Shown: positions 31,701-44,710 of the stretch, piece after piece | How positions within the stretch are numbered: position 1 is the stretch's first letter | How the letters are laid out: each line of letters begins with the position of its first letter | Source of the DNA: Paramacrobiotus metropolitanus | Lineage: Eukaryota > Tardigrada > Eutardigrada > Parachela > Macrobiotidae | Length of the DNA: 64,000 nt | NCBI RefSeq assembly: GCF_019649055.1 | Contig: NW_026570274.1 | Coordinates: forward strand, 682,001-746,000 | Direction of reading: 5' to 3' | Program-made: the position numbers and the translations under genes | The notes under the pieces: generated by a model | What the model saw: the letters and a program-made list of their open reading frames with translations, nothing else | Database searches by the model: none | What the model was told of the DNA's origin: nothing

Positions 31701-33537
31701 TATATCACATGAAACGGCAGAGCGAAACTGTCCAATTTCCATTGGTAGGACAAACCAAGCTATGCTGGCAGTAAGCGCATTATCTGATTATGTTTAGGGG
31801 CAGTGTGCCGGTATAAGTACGGTGATGTACCCAGTTCGTGTGCATGTACGAAAAATTTCCTTTAATCAGCTGACCCTAGTTAAGAAAAAGGTATCGGTTG
31901 CTCTTGCCGCGTATTAGCGCACAATGCAGAAAATAAAAAGTCATGAACTATTCGATCCTGTTTCTTTCCTACCGTATCCCCCAGCCCATATTATCACGTG
32001 AGTCAATTCGCAACTGTAATCAGTACTGCCGTCAGTGCCATGAATTTAAAATTGTGATTAAGGCTTTGATCTGTTAGCTTTTTTAATCTTCAGTTGGACT
32101 TTCGGGAGGCTACTGTAGGCAGACAATAAGGTGAATCTGGCTGCAGCGTGCACCCCAAGCTGCACTGTTTAGTTTTTTCCGCGTTGATTTGGATGTAATT
32201 CTACAGTATGTCTAGGCATGTATTTATGTGGCGTAAGTGCGCAGTTAAGCTATAGGCATGGAAGTTGGGAACCAAAGTTTTAAATTTACTTTTTTCCTGC
32301 AAAGTGCACTTTCACTAAAAAATCACCATGGTAATTCAATAATGTTTTGCAAAATATGAGAGGCTGAGAGCCACCAGGAATTGTATTATGGGTTTCTACA
32401 GGTCCATTCCTAAATTCGCTTTTTTATTTTCTTCATTCCTAACTTCGCTTTTTTTTTATTTTTTAAAATTCGCTTTATTCGCATAGCTTTGACCTTAAAT
32501 AATCTTATCTCAACCAAAGCATTCGTGATGTTACTGTATGAGTCGTTCAAGTTCATTTGAACCGAACAAATTGTTTTGATGCCTTTTGGTCGATGTGGTT
32601 GACTAGTTTTAAAAATTGTAACAGCCATCCAAGGTCAAGTTGTAAAATCAGTTGAACAATATTTCATATTTATTTTCTTTTCATGTTCTCCTCGCATAAC
32701 GTTTTGTTGCGCATTCAGTTTCATAAAAAGTGTAACCTTTGATAATTTGTCAGTCAAGTACCAAGTGTTGATTCTGGGAGTCATTTTAGTTTTTAGTGTG
32801 CGTATGACTTTCCCTAATCGAGCTGGCCTGGAAACGATCTCTAACAGGTTGCTTCGAGTTGCTTGTTAAGAAGTGCCCTCCACCAAAAAACGTGACTTCT
32901 TAGAGTATCAGACCCACCTTAACAGTAAACACACCAAGGTGGCGTTTTCTTGTCTGCTTCGCAGTCATTGAAAACATTCCGTCTCGGACTCGCTGTGCAA
33001 ATTACGTATTATTCGTAATTCGTATACTTACTGTAATTAACATTTAACGGAATAGTTAGGGACCATACACAAATTATGTACAGAAAGTATTTTTCGGGAA
33101 AGTAATTTATGGATAGTCCCTTACAGTATCTTCCTTTGTGTAACTTGATGCCTGTGCTTTGCTGTGCTAAACCACCCCCTAAAATGTGCGAATCAGAATC
33201 GTGTAACATTTTGGTTACAGACTAGACCGTTCGAAAACAAGCCGTAAACTACATGTAAATAGTGTACAAAGACTAGTCTTTGAATTATTCTAGTTTAACG
33301 GACTGCCAGCTGGTGTCAGTCCGCTCCGGAAAACCATCCGCTAATATATTTGAGCCTCGGTATAAGAAAAAATAAAGTTAATCAGTAATACACAGAATAC
33401 TATTTTTTAACAGGTTTAGCTCATTTCACGCAGACGGGAACCTGAAATGCTGGAACGATATTGATCTGAGGCTTATGGATGTGTGCAAGCTAAGCAGAAT
33501 GGCATTGCTTGGCATCGCCGAACTGTTCCGGATCTGA
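28793..33537 (+). CDS. F-box protein, four exons
   Basis: Exons: 28793-29615, 30579-30690, 30931-31683, 33414-33537. All three joins preserve frame (G/AT, AG/A, GT/G) at GT..AG sites. Exon 1 encodes about 274 aa with a possible small beta-rich module at residues 24-70 (TDVDVYLLGNIQNISGDYAF) and an otherwise unrecognised region. Exon 2 carries the F-box start (LPQLLWSEIFSFLDLHSC), continuing into exon 3 (RVCVLWHQLL). The long C-terminal part could be the substrate-recognition region; no WD40 or LRR pattern is evident. F-box proteins link substrates to SCF ubiquitin ligases through SKP1. No disabling change was seen. Introns 1 and 3 carry a MITE, tandem repeats and low-complexity sequence. The start is the first ATG after an in-frame TAG at 28781-28783. 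Confidence 0.75.
29927..30010 (+). repeat. Imperfect 11-13 bp tandem repeat
   Basis: Successive variants of CCGTTATGTATT or CCGTTATATATT, about seven units, within intron 1 of the F-box gene. Confidence 0.8.
30353..30516. mobile_element. 164-bp MITE with TTA target duplication
   Basis: The inverted ends share GTCCCGAATTCGAAGCGAAT and neighbouring bases (about 30 bp, with extended weaker pairing inward). TTA flanks both sides (30350-30352 and 30517-30519). A 3-bp TTA duplication suits PIF/Harbinger-type elements. Located in intron 1 of the F-box gene, so apparently harmless there. Confidence 0.8.
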
Positions 33538-35536
33538 AGAAAGGGTACCCTTAGGATATTTCGTTCAATCTTCTCTGATTGCTTTGTTGATTTATTCTTG
33601 CTGGTTCCGATGCTGATTGCTCGAGAAACACGAGCGCTGGCTGCTTGCACGGGTGCCAGCACGGGTTCGGCTGTGTCCACGGCTAAATTCTTTCTCTGTA
33701 GTTGATTTTGTTTAACAGTTCTTGTTAAAGTCGATTTTTGGATATCCAGTTACTGCAGACCTAGAGACCTGTAAGTTACTTAAAAGAATTGTTTCAGGAT
33801 ACACGATCAAGAGCGGCTAATCTGTCGACGTCTGCTCGAATTCTCCACTTCCTGCTGCATTTATATTTCAGCACGGGTTGACTCTTTCCTCGTACCGCGG
33901 GAAGAAGTGGTGTGTCCACAGTAAGGGAGATGTGCGTACAATTGGCGAATCTGTCGCCCATTACGCTGCACTTCTTCATGCAAATGCCACGGCATAATGG
34001 CATCGCTCAAAGGCTTGAAATTTGTCATTCTATGCCACGTATTAATCGACCTTATTCAGAATGCAGTGATTAATATTGAGCGTGTTTTCCGTTTGCCTTA
34101 AATTTATTCTGTGACCTTTGCCAGCACAGTAATGTAATGTATGTTTTGTTTGTGCTTGTTTATTTATTTTATAATTTTTTGTAGGCTTTTATTTGGACGC
34201 GCTGTTTATTCACGCGCCTAGCATTTGCGCATGAAACCACGTAAGGCTTTGAGGAATTGAATGTTTACGGAATCAAATAGCTCTATCACTGTCCACTGGA
34301 ATAAATAACAACAATGTCGTGGTGAAGAAACCCTCTGATGAGGTCAACTCTCAGAAAGCTAGCGGTGTGCTGGACATTGATTTCTTTAATAGTTGTATCA
34401 AGGTATATAAGAGATAAATATCCTGTACCGTAGTTGTATCAAGGCACACTTAGTCAGTCCTTATTGAATTATATTGCAACTCATCCTTTTTACTGCGGTG
34501 TCCTTCACATCAAGCCGCAGCAACTCATATCCTCCACCATGATCTCAACGCTTTCAATCTGGTCTTCGTTCTCACTGCATCGGCGTTGTTGGACCGGAAC
34601 CGCGCAGATACATAGACGCTCTGATCAGCTGCAATTTTTTCGATTTTCAATGGAGTTATTTAAATATGAAAAACTACCGCGAATCCACTGGTCGACTGTA
34701 CGATCGAATGACCCTGTCCTTTAGGCACGCATAATTGAGGCGGTCCCATATTTTGGAATTTCAATTAGTACAAAAGCTACGTAGACGGGGCTTCTGCTTA
34801 GTGTGGTGTAGTTCGTTTAACGCAGCTTCTTCTCTTTGGATGCATATGTCTATCTCTTCTCATGAAAATTTGAAATTAACTTTGTGCCCATATTCGGTAT
34901 TTCTATGGGGATATCCGAGATTATCTTACCCACAGGCCCCAATTGTGGTATGTTCTTGTTTGTTGTGTTATAGAGTTCTTCGTCTAATTTAGAGCGTCCT
35001 CCGAAGTGAAGCGAAGGTCCTCTGTGTTCAAGAAAGCAGGGATTTCGTCTTTCCGTCGGTCACTCCTATCTGTCGGTCACATTCTAAACACTGTTCATCG
35101 AAGTACTACGCGGAACTGAAATTTAATAGTACTAGGCAATATAAATAATTTAATTAATTAAAATATATCAATAATTTATTTAATAGCAACAGCAATATAA
35201 ATAATTTATTGAATTAATTTAAATAATTTAATCCAGCGTGGTAATGCTAAGAGTATTTTGGGAACTGTTCCATCGCACGTTAACTGGACTGGAAATGTCA
35301 GTTAAGGATTAGCAGAAATTAAATTACCGCTGAATTCGCAATTCCCTGTACTCACCGGCACCGGCGCCGGGCCGTGTGCTACGCATTGCTTTGCTCATAG
35401 TGTGTGCTCATTCCTGTCGCTCATTTACGCTAAAATAATTCCTTACTCCTTTCGGTTTTGATTATTTTTACTTTCGATATTCCACGATCAAATTACCCTC
35501 CAACCTCCGAAAAATCTCTCCTATTTTCCCACTATC
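33538..35536. other. Non-coding interval before the DIRS element
   Basis: No gene recognised. The region 35130-35240 is very AT-rich with repeated AATAATTTAATT words. The left boundary of the DIRS-type element should lie near 35.0-35.5 kb, but I could not find its terminal repeats. Confidence 0.4.
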
Positions 35537-36834
35537 ATGCCGCCGAAAAAGCCTGCAGCGCGCGCTCGTAATCCGAACCCACGAGGCGCCCGCTCTGGCA
35601 AAGAACCCGCCACCACGCGGCAAACTAAGTCGCGGCCTAGTCGGAAACGCCGCCGATCGGAGTCGCCCGCCCCCATAATTCGGTCGGAATTAGTCGTCGT
35701 AGAACAGCCGCAGTTCGACTTGAAGATGATGATGGAGCGCCAGAATCAGCAAGGGCAGCAAATCCAGCGCCTAATTGACATTGTGTCACCGCTGGCATCC
35801 AGGAAACCAGCGGGTTCCCGGCCGAAATCTCCGGCTACAGTCAACCCCGGCCTCCAGATTGAGTCCTCACTCGACGGAAAACGAACGGTGCGCTCCAGAG
35901 ATCGCAGCCGCTCACGTGACCAGCACCACAAACGCAGAGGTAAGAGTCGCAGTCACAGTGAGTCGTCCTCTTCTCGTAGCCGCTCCCCGGCTCGCCGCCC
36001 GATCACCGAACGCCTGGGTCCTCACCCAAATCGGCCTCATAGTCTGGAAGACTACTTCGGAGCATCCACGTCGGGAGGGCAGTCAAAAGGCGGAGCAAAA
36101 CACCTGGTCTCAGTTCCAAGTAAAACCCGACGACGGCTCCTCGACCCATCACGTTATGTCGATTTCGACGACCTGCTATCGAAGAATTGCGTCGAGAAGC
36201 CTAAGCATGGAGGTTCAAAGCTGCTAATGTCAAAAGGCAGCGTTCTTCTCAAGCCAAACGAGACACGCGCGGTCGTCGACTCCTTTGAATCCTGGTGTGA
36301 CGCGTTCGCGGTGTTTATGGCATACCGGATCAGCGTTATTCCGCAAGTCGCCGGTGCCATGTGCCGATACTTGTCGCTGATAGCAGCGTACGTCTGGCGT
36401 GGGGTTCCTACAGCCCATTGGCTGGAGTACGACCGCCAGTTCAGGTCCGTGATGACAGGGCATCCTTATGAGTACGATATGTGGGCTCGGCAGCACGACG
36501 ACACCTATACTGATTATATCCAGAACGCCGCCCGGAAGAGGGCACTAGCGACAGCGGAGCCGCGCTTGGAGCGAAGAAATCTGCCGCCCCAACGGACAAG
36601 GGTCGAAACTGCGGACAAGTGGGACACTTTATCGCCCAGTGTCCGTACCCGCGCAAAGGCCAAGTGGGGTACCAGCAGCCCTTTCGCCCTCCCCCAGCAG
36701 TGGGGGGCGAAGTCTGCCGCAACTACAACCGATTTAATTGCGCGGAACCCTGTAGTGCTGGAAGCCTCCACGTCTGCGAGCGGTGCCACGACAAGGACCA
36801 CAAGTCCGCACAGTGTAAATACGGCTCTCGGTGA
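35537..36834 (+). pseudogene. DIRS-type gag, frame changed
   Basis: The start codon ATG at 35537 is followed by basic and Arg-Ser-rich stretches, then the DIRS gag core (SFESWCDAFAVFMAYR ... VWRGVPTAHWLEYDRQFR). Around 36530-36540 the coding frame shifts: zinc-knuckle-like sequence (GRNCGQVGHFIAQCPY, then HVCERCHDKDHKSAQC) continues in another frame to a TGA at 36832-36834. The open frame that runs on is pol. Confidence 0.75.
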
Positions 36835-38475
36835 TCAGGTGACAGTGCCCGAAAAAGCTCAGACGCCCTTGCGTGCTGAGACTTTTGAGAGACTGCTCGC
36901 TGATCACCCCGACGCTCACCTTCGCCGTTTCATTTCCGACACACTACGCCTGGGTGCCGACATCCGCTATCGAGGCCCACACCTTTCTCGCAAGGCGCCT
37001 GACTCGCAGTCTGCGCGCATTCACCAGTACGCGCTGCTCCAAAGTGTTCAGAAGGAAGTTGACTTGGGTCACTCAGTGGGCCCTTTCCCGAAGCCACCAT
37101 TCCCTCAATTTGTGGTCAACGCTCTCGGGTGCCGGCCGAAGAAAGACGGCGGTCACCGCACCATCATGGACCTTTCCCAACCGTCGGGCAGCAGCGTCAA
37201 CGATCACATTGACGGCCGTGAAATGCCGCTGCAGTACTGCTCCGTGGACGACGCCGTTCGACTAGCGTCTTCCGCGGGCAGATACGCCATCATGGGAAAA
37301 ATGGACATAAAGTCCGCGTTTCGGTTGATACCTGTGCGGCGGGCCGACTGGAACCTCCTGGGGTACTGTCTAAATGGTAAGTACTATTTCGACATAGTAT
37401 TACCATTCGGTTGCTGCTCCTCGCCCTATATCTTTCAGTTCTTCTCTGCCGCTGTTCATTGGTGCGTAGTAAAGAACGCCGCCGGACGTCCGGTCCGTCC
37501 ATGCTACACTACGTGGACGACTACCTGTTCGTCGGCTCCCCGGGCACCGACGAATGTGCGGCTTTGATGACAGCGATGTGGGAAGTGTGCAAGGAGCTTG
37601 GTGTCCCCCTGGCGCTCGACAAAACCGAGGGACCCGCAACTCGCCTGATTTTTCTCGGCATTGAAATCGACTCCGACGCGCAAACACTCAGCCTACCGGC
37701 CGGGAAGCTCCAAGAAATCAAAGCAACCCTCGAGCGATGGCACGAAAGGTCAAGCTGCACGCTGACAGAACTGCAGAGCCTGATCGGAACACTGACGTTC
37801 GCCTCGAAATGCATCCCATCGAGTCGACTGTTCACCAGAAGGATGATACAGCTACTGTCAGACCATCCCTTACGGGCTTTCATAACCCTCGACATACAGT
37901 TTCACCTCGATCTTGACTGGTGGCGAAGGTTTCTTCCCCAGTGGAACGGAACTGCGTCATTTCTCCAGCCAGACTGGACCACGTCAGATGTCCTGCACCT
38001 GTACACAGACGCGTCCGCCACGCTAGGACTCGGAGCATTCTGCGAAAATGAGTGGTTCCAATCTAGATGGCCGGAGTGGCTGTTGCAGGCAGCACCGTCG
38101 ATTGAGTACCTAGAAATGGTGCCCATTCTACTTGCCGTCCTTGTTTTGGGGCGAAGATGGCGGCGGAGAAAGATAATCTTCCACACGGACAACGCCGGCG
38201 CTGTGGAGGCATGGGCTCACTTGCGCTCCAGCAGCCCGGGCGTTCTCGACCTAATGCGACGCATGACCTGGGCAGCGGCTATGAATAATTTAACGTTGAC
38301 ACTGAAGCACGTTCGAGGCGTTGACAATGGCATCGCTGACGCGCTCTCTCGCTTTCAGATGGAGCGGTTCCGGGCGCTCGCTACTGCAGCAGCTCCAAAG
38401 CCGACCACGTTTCCGGATATATTTCCGGACCTGCACAGCACGTTCCGCCCAACTCCACGCTGGATAAGCTCCTAA
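36835..38475 (+). pseudogene. DIRS-type reverse transcriptase and RNase H
   Basis: The reverse transcriptase fingers (VNALGCRPKKDGGHRTIMDL) and palm (MGKMDIKSAFRLIPVR, LPFGCCSSPYIF) run to about 37500. The catalytic YVDD (HYVDDYLFVG) lies in the next frame, so one base is gained or lost just before it. RNase H follows (LHLYTDASATLGLGAF, FHTDNAGAVEAW, ADALSRF). Stop at 38473-38475. Confidence 0.85.
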
Positions 38476-38479
38476 TGCC

Positions 38480-39567
38480 CACATCTCTGGATCCTCCAGG
38501 AAGACGTACGGGGCATCGCTGAATCGTTCGAACGGTTCTGCAATGAAAGCGGTTACACGATGTTGCCAGCAAAATCATCTACTGTTGCATCCTTTGTCGC
38601 TCAGCTGTTCGATGAAAAGGCTGCCTTCCGAACCATGAAAGTTTACCTTGCGGCCATCCATAACAGCCACAGAGAGGCCGGGCTGCCTAACCCCACCGTC
38701 GACGACTTGGTCGTGCGCGCGGTGAGCGGTTTCAAACGGCTGAACAGCCCGAAGCCTGACCGGCGTCTACCCATTACAATGGACCTCATGCGCACACTTA
38801 AGACTCGGCTGAAAGCACACAACGACGAAGACGAATCTGCCATGCTCTGGAGCGCCTTCTGCACGGCGTTCTTCGGATTCCTGCGCATAAGCGAGATCAT
38901 CTCGAAGTCGAAGCACACTTACGACCGCGCATCCACCCTGCTCCTACGTGACGTGAGCATATCCGATGACGCAGTGGTTATAACGCTGAAACGGACAAAA
39001 ACAGATCAGAGCGCTGAAGGCTCCAGGATAACGCTGACGGCCACGAATCGTTCGGTCTGCCCAGTGCGCGCCATTAAGACGTACTACCGCTACCGTGCCG
39101 AGCAGGGACACCCTACGTATCCGTTCTTTCGATACCGAGATGGTGATTACCTCACCCGCGGAGCCGTAAACCGGTTTTTAAAATCACTGCTGAAGATCAC
39201 CCGGATTGCGCGCGGCTTAGCACGCACAGCTTCCGCATCGGAGCCGCTACGGAAGCCGCGGAACAACAACTCCCAAAAGAGGAAATCCAGCGCGCCGGGA
39301 GGTGGAAGAGCAACTGTGTGGAGCGGTACATCCGGCCCCGCACACTCACCGGACCTGACCTCTACAGACGAGCAACTTGTTTGGGGGCGAAGAAACCGGG
39401 CACCGGCGGAGGGTGCCGGCAGTGAGCGACCTGTACCCACAGGTAAGATTTCAGCTGCAATTGCGCACCTCCGGCCATGCCGGCACACTTCAAACTCCAA
39501 AAACCGCACGCGGAAGTCGCCTCGCACATCACTGAACTCCGGAACCACATCGCGAATTCAAGGTTAA
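38480..39567 (+). pseudogene. DIRS-type tyrosine recombinase
   Basis: The catalytic Arg box is FFGFLRISE at about 38871-38897. A Lys-containing beta segment follows (LKRTKTDQ). The second box, THSFRIGAATEAAE, and the end GRWKSNCVERYIRPR with the tyrosine nucleophile lie in a different frame, after a one-base change near 39215. It would join circular cDNA to the genome; disabled here. Confidence 0.85.
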
Positions 39568-39984
39568 TTTAATGGATGTTAACATGTGATTTGACATGCA
39601 CGGCAATGCCAGTTTATACCGGTCTGGTGCCAATAAGTCGAAGCAGGCATGCTCATGTACTTGTACCAGTATCAATGACGATGTAGCTCTCCTGGTACTA
39701 ATAATCCTAATGATGATTGGAACCGTTAACCTTGAATTACAATGGCAAATAATATTAAGCTATGCCTGATACTAGAAGCGTCTTACCGGTAACACATGTA
39801 AGCGAAAGGGAGCTTGTTGATCAAAGCGAAAAAGCTATAAAATGCAGGAGTAATAAAGCGAAGCCGATTATAAGTAAAGAAGTGGTTACAGGTCCGAGCA
39901 ACGTTAGAGCGGATGACCTGAATTACTAGTAACACTGGTAATAAAAACGATTTTCTTTTTTGTCAGGATAATGATATTTTCCCG

Positions 39985-40660
39985 GTTACTGCAAATCTAG
40001 ATTTTTTGGCGGAAAGAGAAACTGTTGAAGAAACAAATGCAGTTGAAAAAATCAAAATGGATGCTGCTGCAGTAAATACATTAGCTGAGGCTCTAAATAA
40101 ATTAGTTCCTGCAAAAACCGAGAGAAAGTTAAACCTTACAGATTTACCATCTTTTTCGGGGCAAGAGCAAGAGTCGGCAGCAGATTTTCTGAGAAAATTC
40201 AAACTTTTTGGCGAATATTTCGAATGGGAATAACGAAAAACTAAAGGAAATGTTTCCAATGTGCTTAAATAAAGATGCCTTAAAATGGTTCGTTACCAAT
40301 AAGCTCTCTGACTGGGATGAAACCGAAAAAGATTTTCTGAAAATGTTTGGTAAAAGTGCGTACGACCTTGATCTACAGAGCCTGAACTGTTCGACCTGTC
40401 CAGTTAAAAATCCTTTTGGTTATGTTTTTGAAATTCTCGATTATATTCGCGTAACAAATCCAAACGCCACAGAGCAGGAAAAGGTGCGAGTAATTTTTGA
40501 GCACTTGCCACCTGTAATAAAAGCTGCAGTGATCGAAAACAAACCAAACACTGTCGATGAATTTATTGAAAGACTTAAGGATCTGAAAAGGAAGCAACAA
40601 TATTTGTCAGTGGTCGATAAAAATTCTGCCATTACAACAAGCAGATTAACGTGGTACTAA
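39985..40660 (+). pseudogene. Fossil retrotransposon gag fragment
   Basis: Frame 1 (to 40233) ends NLTDLPSFSGQEQESAADFL ... FGEYFEW; the next frame continues NEKLKEMFPMCLNKDALKWF ... DFLKMFGKSAYDL and VRVIFEHLPPVIKAAV to 40660. This matches the retrotransposon gag domain seen in Ty3/gypsy elements. A single-base shift at about 40230 separates the halves. No pol or LTR was found nearby. Confidence 0.75.
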
Positions 40661-42439
40661 GTTGTTCAAGTCAAGGAACAAAGTATAAAAAAATAAACGA
40701 AACATGGTAATTGTGTTAACTGGTTCGATGGCAGCTACTTTAAATTTAGCTGTTAAATGTAACTTTATTAGATCTAATAAGAAAGCGGAACGGTAGAAGA
40801 GCAGGCGCATAAAAGAAAGCATAAGAAGTGAGGTTTACTGTTTAATAAATTTTGATGTGAGTGTTTATTTTGAATACAGTTGAAGCTAAAGCCATAAGTA
40901 GTCAGGGCCCTGCGCTAAAAATGGTGCTCTATTCAAAAATTATAAAAAAAATTAAGATGTAATGAGATGGTAGAAAGTAAGTGAAAAGTGAGAGAAATTG
41001 TGAAGTTAGTGTTGGTGAAAATTCAAGCGCTTTCTGCCGTAGGGTTAACAGTAATATTTTTCTGTTTGGTATACGTTTTGCCGGTAGTTGTTCAGTCTGC
41101 TAGAAAACATAAGTAAAGAGGAATTTTGCATAACAATTAAAAATGAAGAAATCCATTAATTCTCTTGGTCTCTATCTTTCGGTACATTTGACTGGCCACG
41201 AGTGAGCCCCAACGGCCACCTCAGTGTGCACAAATAAACGTATTGCAAACTTGAAAAGGCGCCTCAGGTTGGTAACTCGTTTAAAATAGTAACAAACATA
41301 CGAGTATGTGTAGCTACCTTAATGTTACCGGAAAGTACAGGAAAATTATTGCCAGTTGTGTGTTAACGCGTGGATGCGCATGGCCAGCGCGTGCACGTTT
41401 GAATCATGCCACTGCATACATTTTTATTAAAACTGACATGTGTTACGACGATAGTAACGATAGTCTAGAGTGAAATGAGGTAGAGCTTTTACAGAAATAA
41501 TTTTCGAAGATGTGTACAGTGCGACATGGTGGTGCAAGGCAACTTTTGAAACCTTTGCTTAACGAACTGTATATAATGTTATCGTTTCACAAATATACAG
41601 TCTGTAGCGCCCAGATGCAACTGCATGAGTACAGATTTATAAATTTCGGAGCCAGTCCGAAGATAAAAAAACTTTGCCTATACACGCTAGAACGTCAAAT
41701 TATGGACCGGTATACGGTTCATTCGAAAAACTCCAGCTCAAACTCACTGGACAGATAGTCACAGTGTGGTGGGTGCGGGCGTATGCTCGCTGTACTGCCG
41801 GTACATACTAATCTAACATTAATCTGAATTGGAAGCATAGGAATGCACAGAGTCGCAGCAGTTTCGTTCTCTGTAAGGCTGTGTACGGAATAAATTTTAC
41901 ATATTCATACTTAAAAAATAAGCTATGGTATCTGGTTCGCCGGGTATTGTACTCTGCGTTAAAATTTTGAAACAACACTGTTCAATCGCGCTCCTATTTA
42001 CTTTTAAATATAGCCGTTTTTGGTGAATCAGTGTCTATCTAAGCAAGTTAATTCTTCACCACATGGAAGCAAAATTATTTCTATTTACGATCAAAGCAAC
42101 AACACTGTTGATTTTCAGCAATATCAAATTATGTTTTTGTGTCTGCCGTCACCCAGTCTTTAGCGCGCCGGTTTGAAAAGTTGTGTGACAAGTGAACCGT
42201 GCATGTGCCACACCTGTCGGCAAACTGCCGGACCACAATGGTAATGCGACCACCCAAAGGGTGCAGATAGCCGTGCGTGCCACGTTTTCTGTTATGCTTT
42301 GTTTTTGTAGTGAAAGCTTAATATTTTCACAAAATATATACGTATGCGTTATGAACTTATGATAACTTTTTATTTTGCTTATGTTAGGCTTACTAATTCT
42401 TTCGACGGAAGCTATGCAGTTGCAGTATAATATATAACT
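40661..42439. other. Intergenic, no gene recognised
   Basis: About 1.8 kb, AT-rich. The open frame 41510-41758 starts with ATG but shows no domain, signal peptide or splice context. Confidence 0.4.
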
Positions 42440-43047
42440 ATGCAGCATTTGTCGTTGGTCTTCTTGCTGTTTGTTATCTTGCCCTTTGCTCTTGGTTAGT
42501 ATTCTGTCGTAAAAGTTTAACGATATTTAATAGAAACACTGTTCAATAAGAGCAGGTATTGAACAGTGTTTCTATATGTACCATACTATTTAATACGTAG
42601 AATAACTTCTGTTTACTAGAAGCATGTTTCCTAATCACAATGTATCTTGCAGGTGATACCGGCGGATCTAGTTGGTCGTCCGCAACGGGCGGAGCAACCG
42701 ACGGCCAAGTCCAGTTAAACAGTCAGCATGGAACCGCCCTGGACAGCGGCAACGTTAACTCGATGAGGCAGACTCAGTCTCTCGTCTCTGGTACAGCGCC
42801 GAACATCGGTGCCGTTTGCAGCTCCAGTGATCTGCAGCATGACCTGGGGGTGACTCCAATCCTGCTTTCGCCTCCGGCGGCGCCTTCGTTACGGCTTACG
42901 GTAGTGCTATGACTGTTGTCCTGCACCACAACCAGAAGAGCCGAAGCAACAGTTCCAGTGACGGCCATAAAGCATCACAGTGTAGTCAGCCAGTCGCAGT
43001 TGACCGGAAACGGCACGGGAGTGCAACTGGGGACTGGCCTCGGGTAG
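42440..43047 (+). pseudogene. Ser/Gly/Asn-rich secreted protein family, copy 1, frameshifted
   Basis: Exon 1, 42440-42494, is a signal peptide (MQHLSLVFLLFVILPFALG) with donor G/GTTAGT. Exon 2 starts at 42653 (GDTGGSSWSSATGGATDGQV) and is collinear with copy 2 at 44807. Alignment by eye needs a frame change near 42872 (SDLQ ... then ASGGAFVTAYGSA) and another near 42967 (NSSSDG ... then HHSVVSQSQLTGNGTG). The last frame stops at 43045-43047. The Cys-rich end of the other copies is absent. Function of the family is unknown; composition suggests an extracellular structural or coat protein. Confidence 0.75.
42531..42574. repeat. 18-bp perfect hairpin in the leader intron
   Basis: TAGAAACACTGTTCAATA and TATTGAACAGTGTTTCTA are exact inverted repeats separated by 8 nt. 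It lies in the only intron of copy 1 of the Ser/Gly/Asn-rich family. Confidence 0.95.
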
Positions 43048-44710
43048 TCTGTATCTTTTAGATTGGGGCCTCCTGCTACTGCTATTGCGAGTCAACTCCT
43101 TACTATCATCCCACATATCCTTCGGTGGCCTCACCATCGCCTATCGCAGCGCAAGAATCACGTGTTGATCAGCGACAACGAAGACCAGGGACTCCTATTA
43201 ACACCGGGGCACACAAGAGCCGGGAAAAGGCGCTTTCAACGCATGGAAGCACAAGCGAATATAATTCGCGCAATAAAACCTAAAATTTGTTTCCTCATAC
43301 TCAATGTAAAGGTGATAAATTATTCCTGTACAGTGCTACATGTTCACCTGATTATGAATAGTGGTAGGAAGTGCTCGCTTGCGTGATGTCGACGACAGGG
43401 CGAAGCTTTTTTTCTGAAAGTCTGACATATTACAGTATGGTTGTTATAGGGAAAAACGGGACCTGACAATCTTGAAAATAAGTTTCGGAATAAATCGAAA
43501 CGATGATATTTTTTAAACCGAGCAAATCGGATTCTACAAAAATGTTTACTACCATTAATGCAGCAGCGTCTGTGCTATTTTTTCGATATTTTTTATGGCA
43601 GGTTGAAGTTCGTTGGGGGTTACGGTAACTCATAAATCTATATAAAATGTAATTTCACTAATCTTTGAATTTAATGTACCATATACGTAGCTGCAAGCCT
43701 GCAATAAATTCAGCAATCATTAACTCATATGAGTTATGGTGGTACGAGTAACAAGGGTCTTGCAACTACTGATTCTATATATCTGTATGTACAGAGTACA
43801 TAGGCAACATCTTTTTATTGTAATTCTGCTGTCTTTTACTTAAACTATACGCGGTCAGCCAGCCTCCAGCCCTTACATTAGGGATTAGGTAGGTGTAATT
43901 CGATTGCATCCATTGCGCCCGTTCCAAAGTTCGCTCTGCTGTTCATCGATTTTAGAGCTTGAGCAAGTTGCGCCTGCATTCTTACAAAATTTTATTCGCA
44001 GATTACAGTAAAAATGCCAAAATTAGCAGGCCACCACTGCAGGGTCCAAGTTATAACTTAACACCATGGGCCACTGGTGCCCCACTTTGAGTTTTGCCCC
44101 CGCGCGCCTGTGCGCCAGTTTCGGGCGCAAGATCAATTTAGAAGTCGACCAAGAGGGGGTGGGGGATTTCACGGTGCCCTCTGTACGGCCCTACGGTTAG
44201 CCGGTTAGCAAAATCGTTTAGGATAGGGAGTCATGGATCATCATATGTTATTTTGGATATCGTTTAGGATACGTGCAGTGCACGTACACCCAAGGCCCAA
44301 GCTACATTTCGATGGACCGTAAAAGGCTTGTTGTAGCGCGACTTGCGCTTAAAATTCGGTTAAAAAAGAAAGGTATTATGCTGCGGAAATATTAAGTTTT
44401 ACAGTACTTACGGTTTTTTGTTTCTTGCAAAATGCGCAGATCTGCTTTGTTTGTATATATTTGGATTGCGCAACTGCGTTGCATTCAAGACGATTAGACG
44501 GAAATGAAATCATGGAACTGATTGTCCGGTATTGCGCAAACAGTAAGCTTGGTCAATTAACTAACCTTAAGTAATTGCGGACAGAGCAAAGAACAGAGTA
44601 AAAGTCATACAACTTTAATCCGGTATGCCGGTAATTCTATTCGTGCTGACGACATTCGACAAGTATTTGATCGATCAATTATAACTCCAGTTAACAGATG
44701 CCGTACCGTG
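43048..44710. other. Intergenic between family members
   Basis: No gene recognised. It holds AT-rich sequence and a G/C-rich patch around 44090-44170 without coding pattern. Confidence 0.4.

Larger units (their letters stand above)
35537..39580 (+). mobile_element. DIRS-type tyrosine-recombinase retroelement, degenerate
   Basis: Contains a DIRS-like gag, reverse transcriptase, RNase H and a tyrosine recombinase instead of an integrase. It is more GC-rich than its surroundings. Frame changes near 36535, 37500 and 39215 break every protein except the RNase H part, so this copy is dead. Terminal and internal complementary repeats were not located; outer limits are approximate. Confidence 0.85.

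Noticed and set aside
36230-36919. Several minus-strand frames within the DIRS element
   Set aside because: Antisense to gag and pol domains that are clearly recognisable on the plus strand.
41510-41758. 82-codon frame with ATG
   Set aside because: Unbiased composition, no domain and no splice or promoter context.
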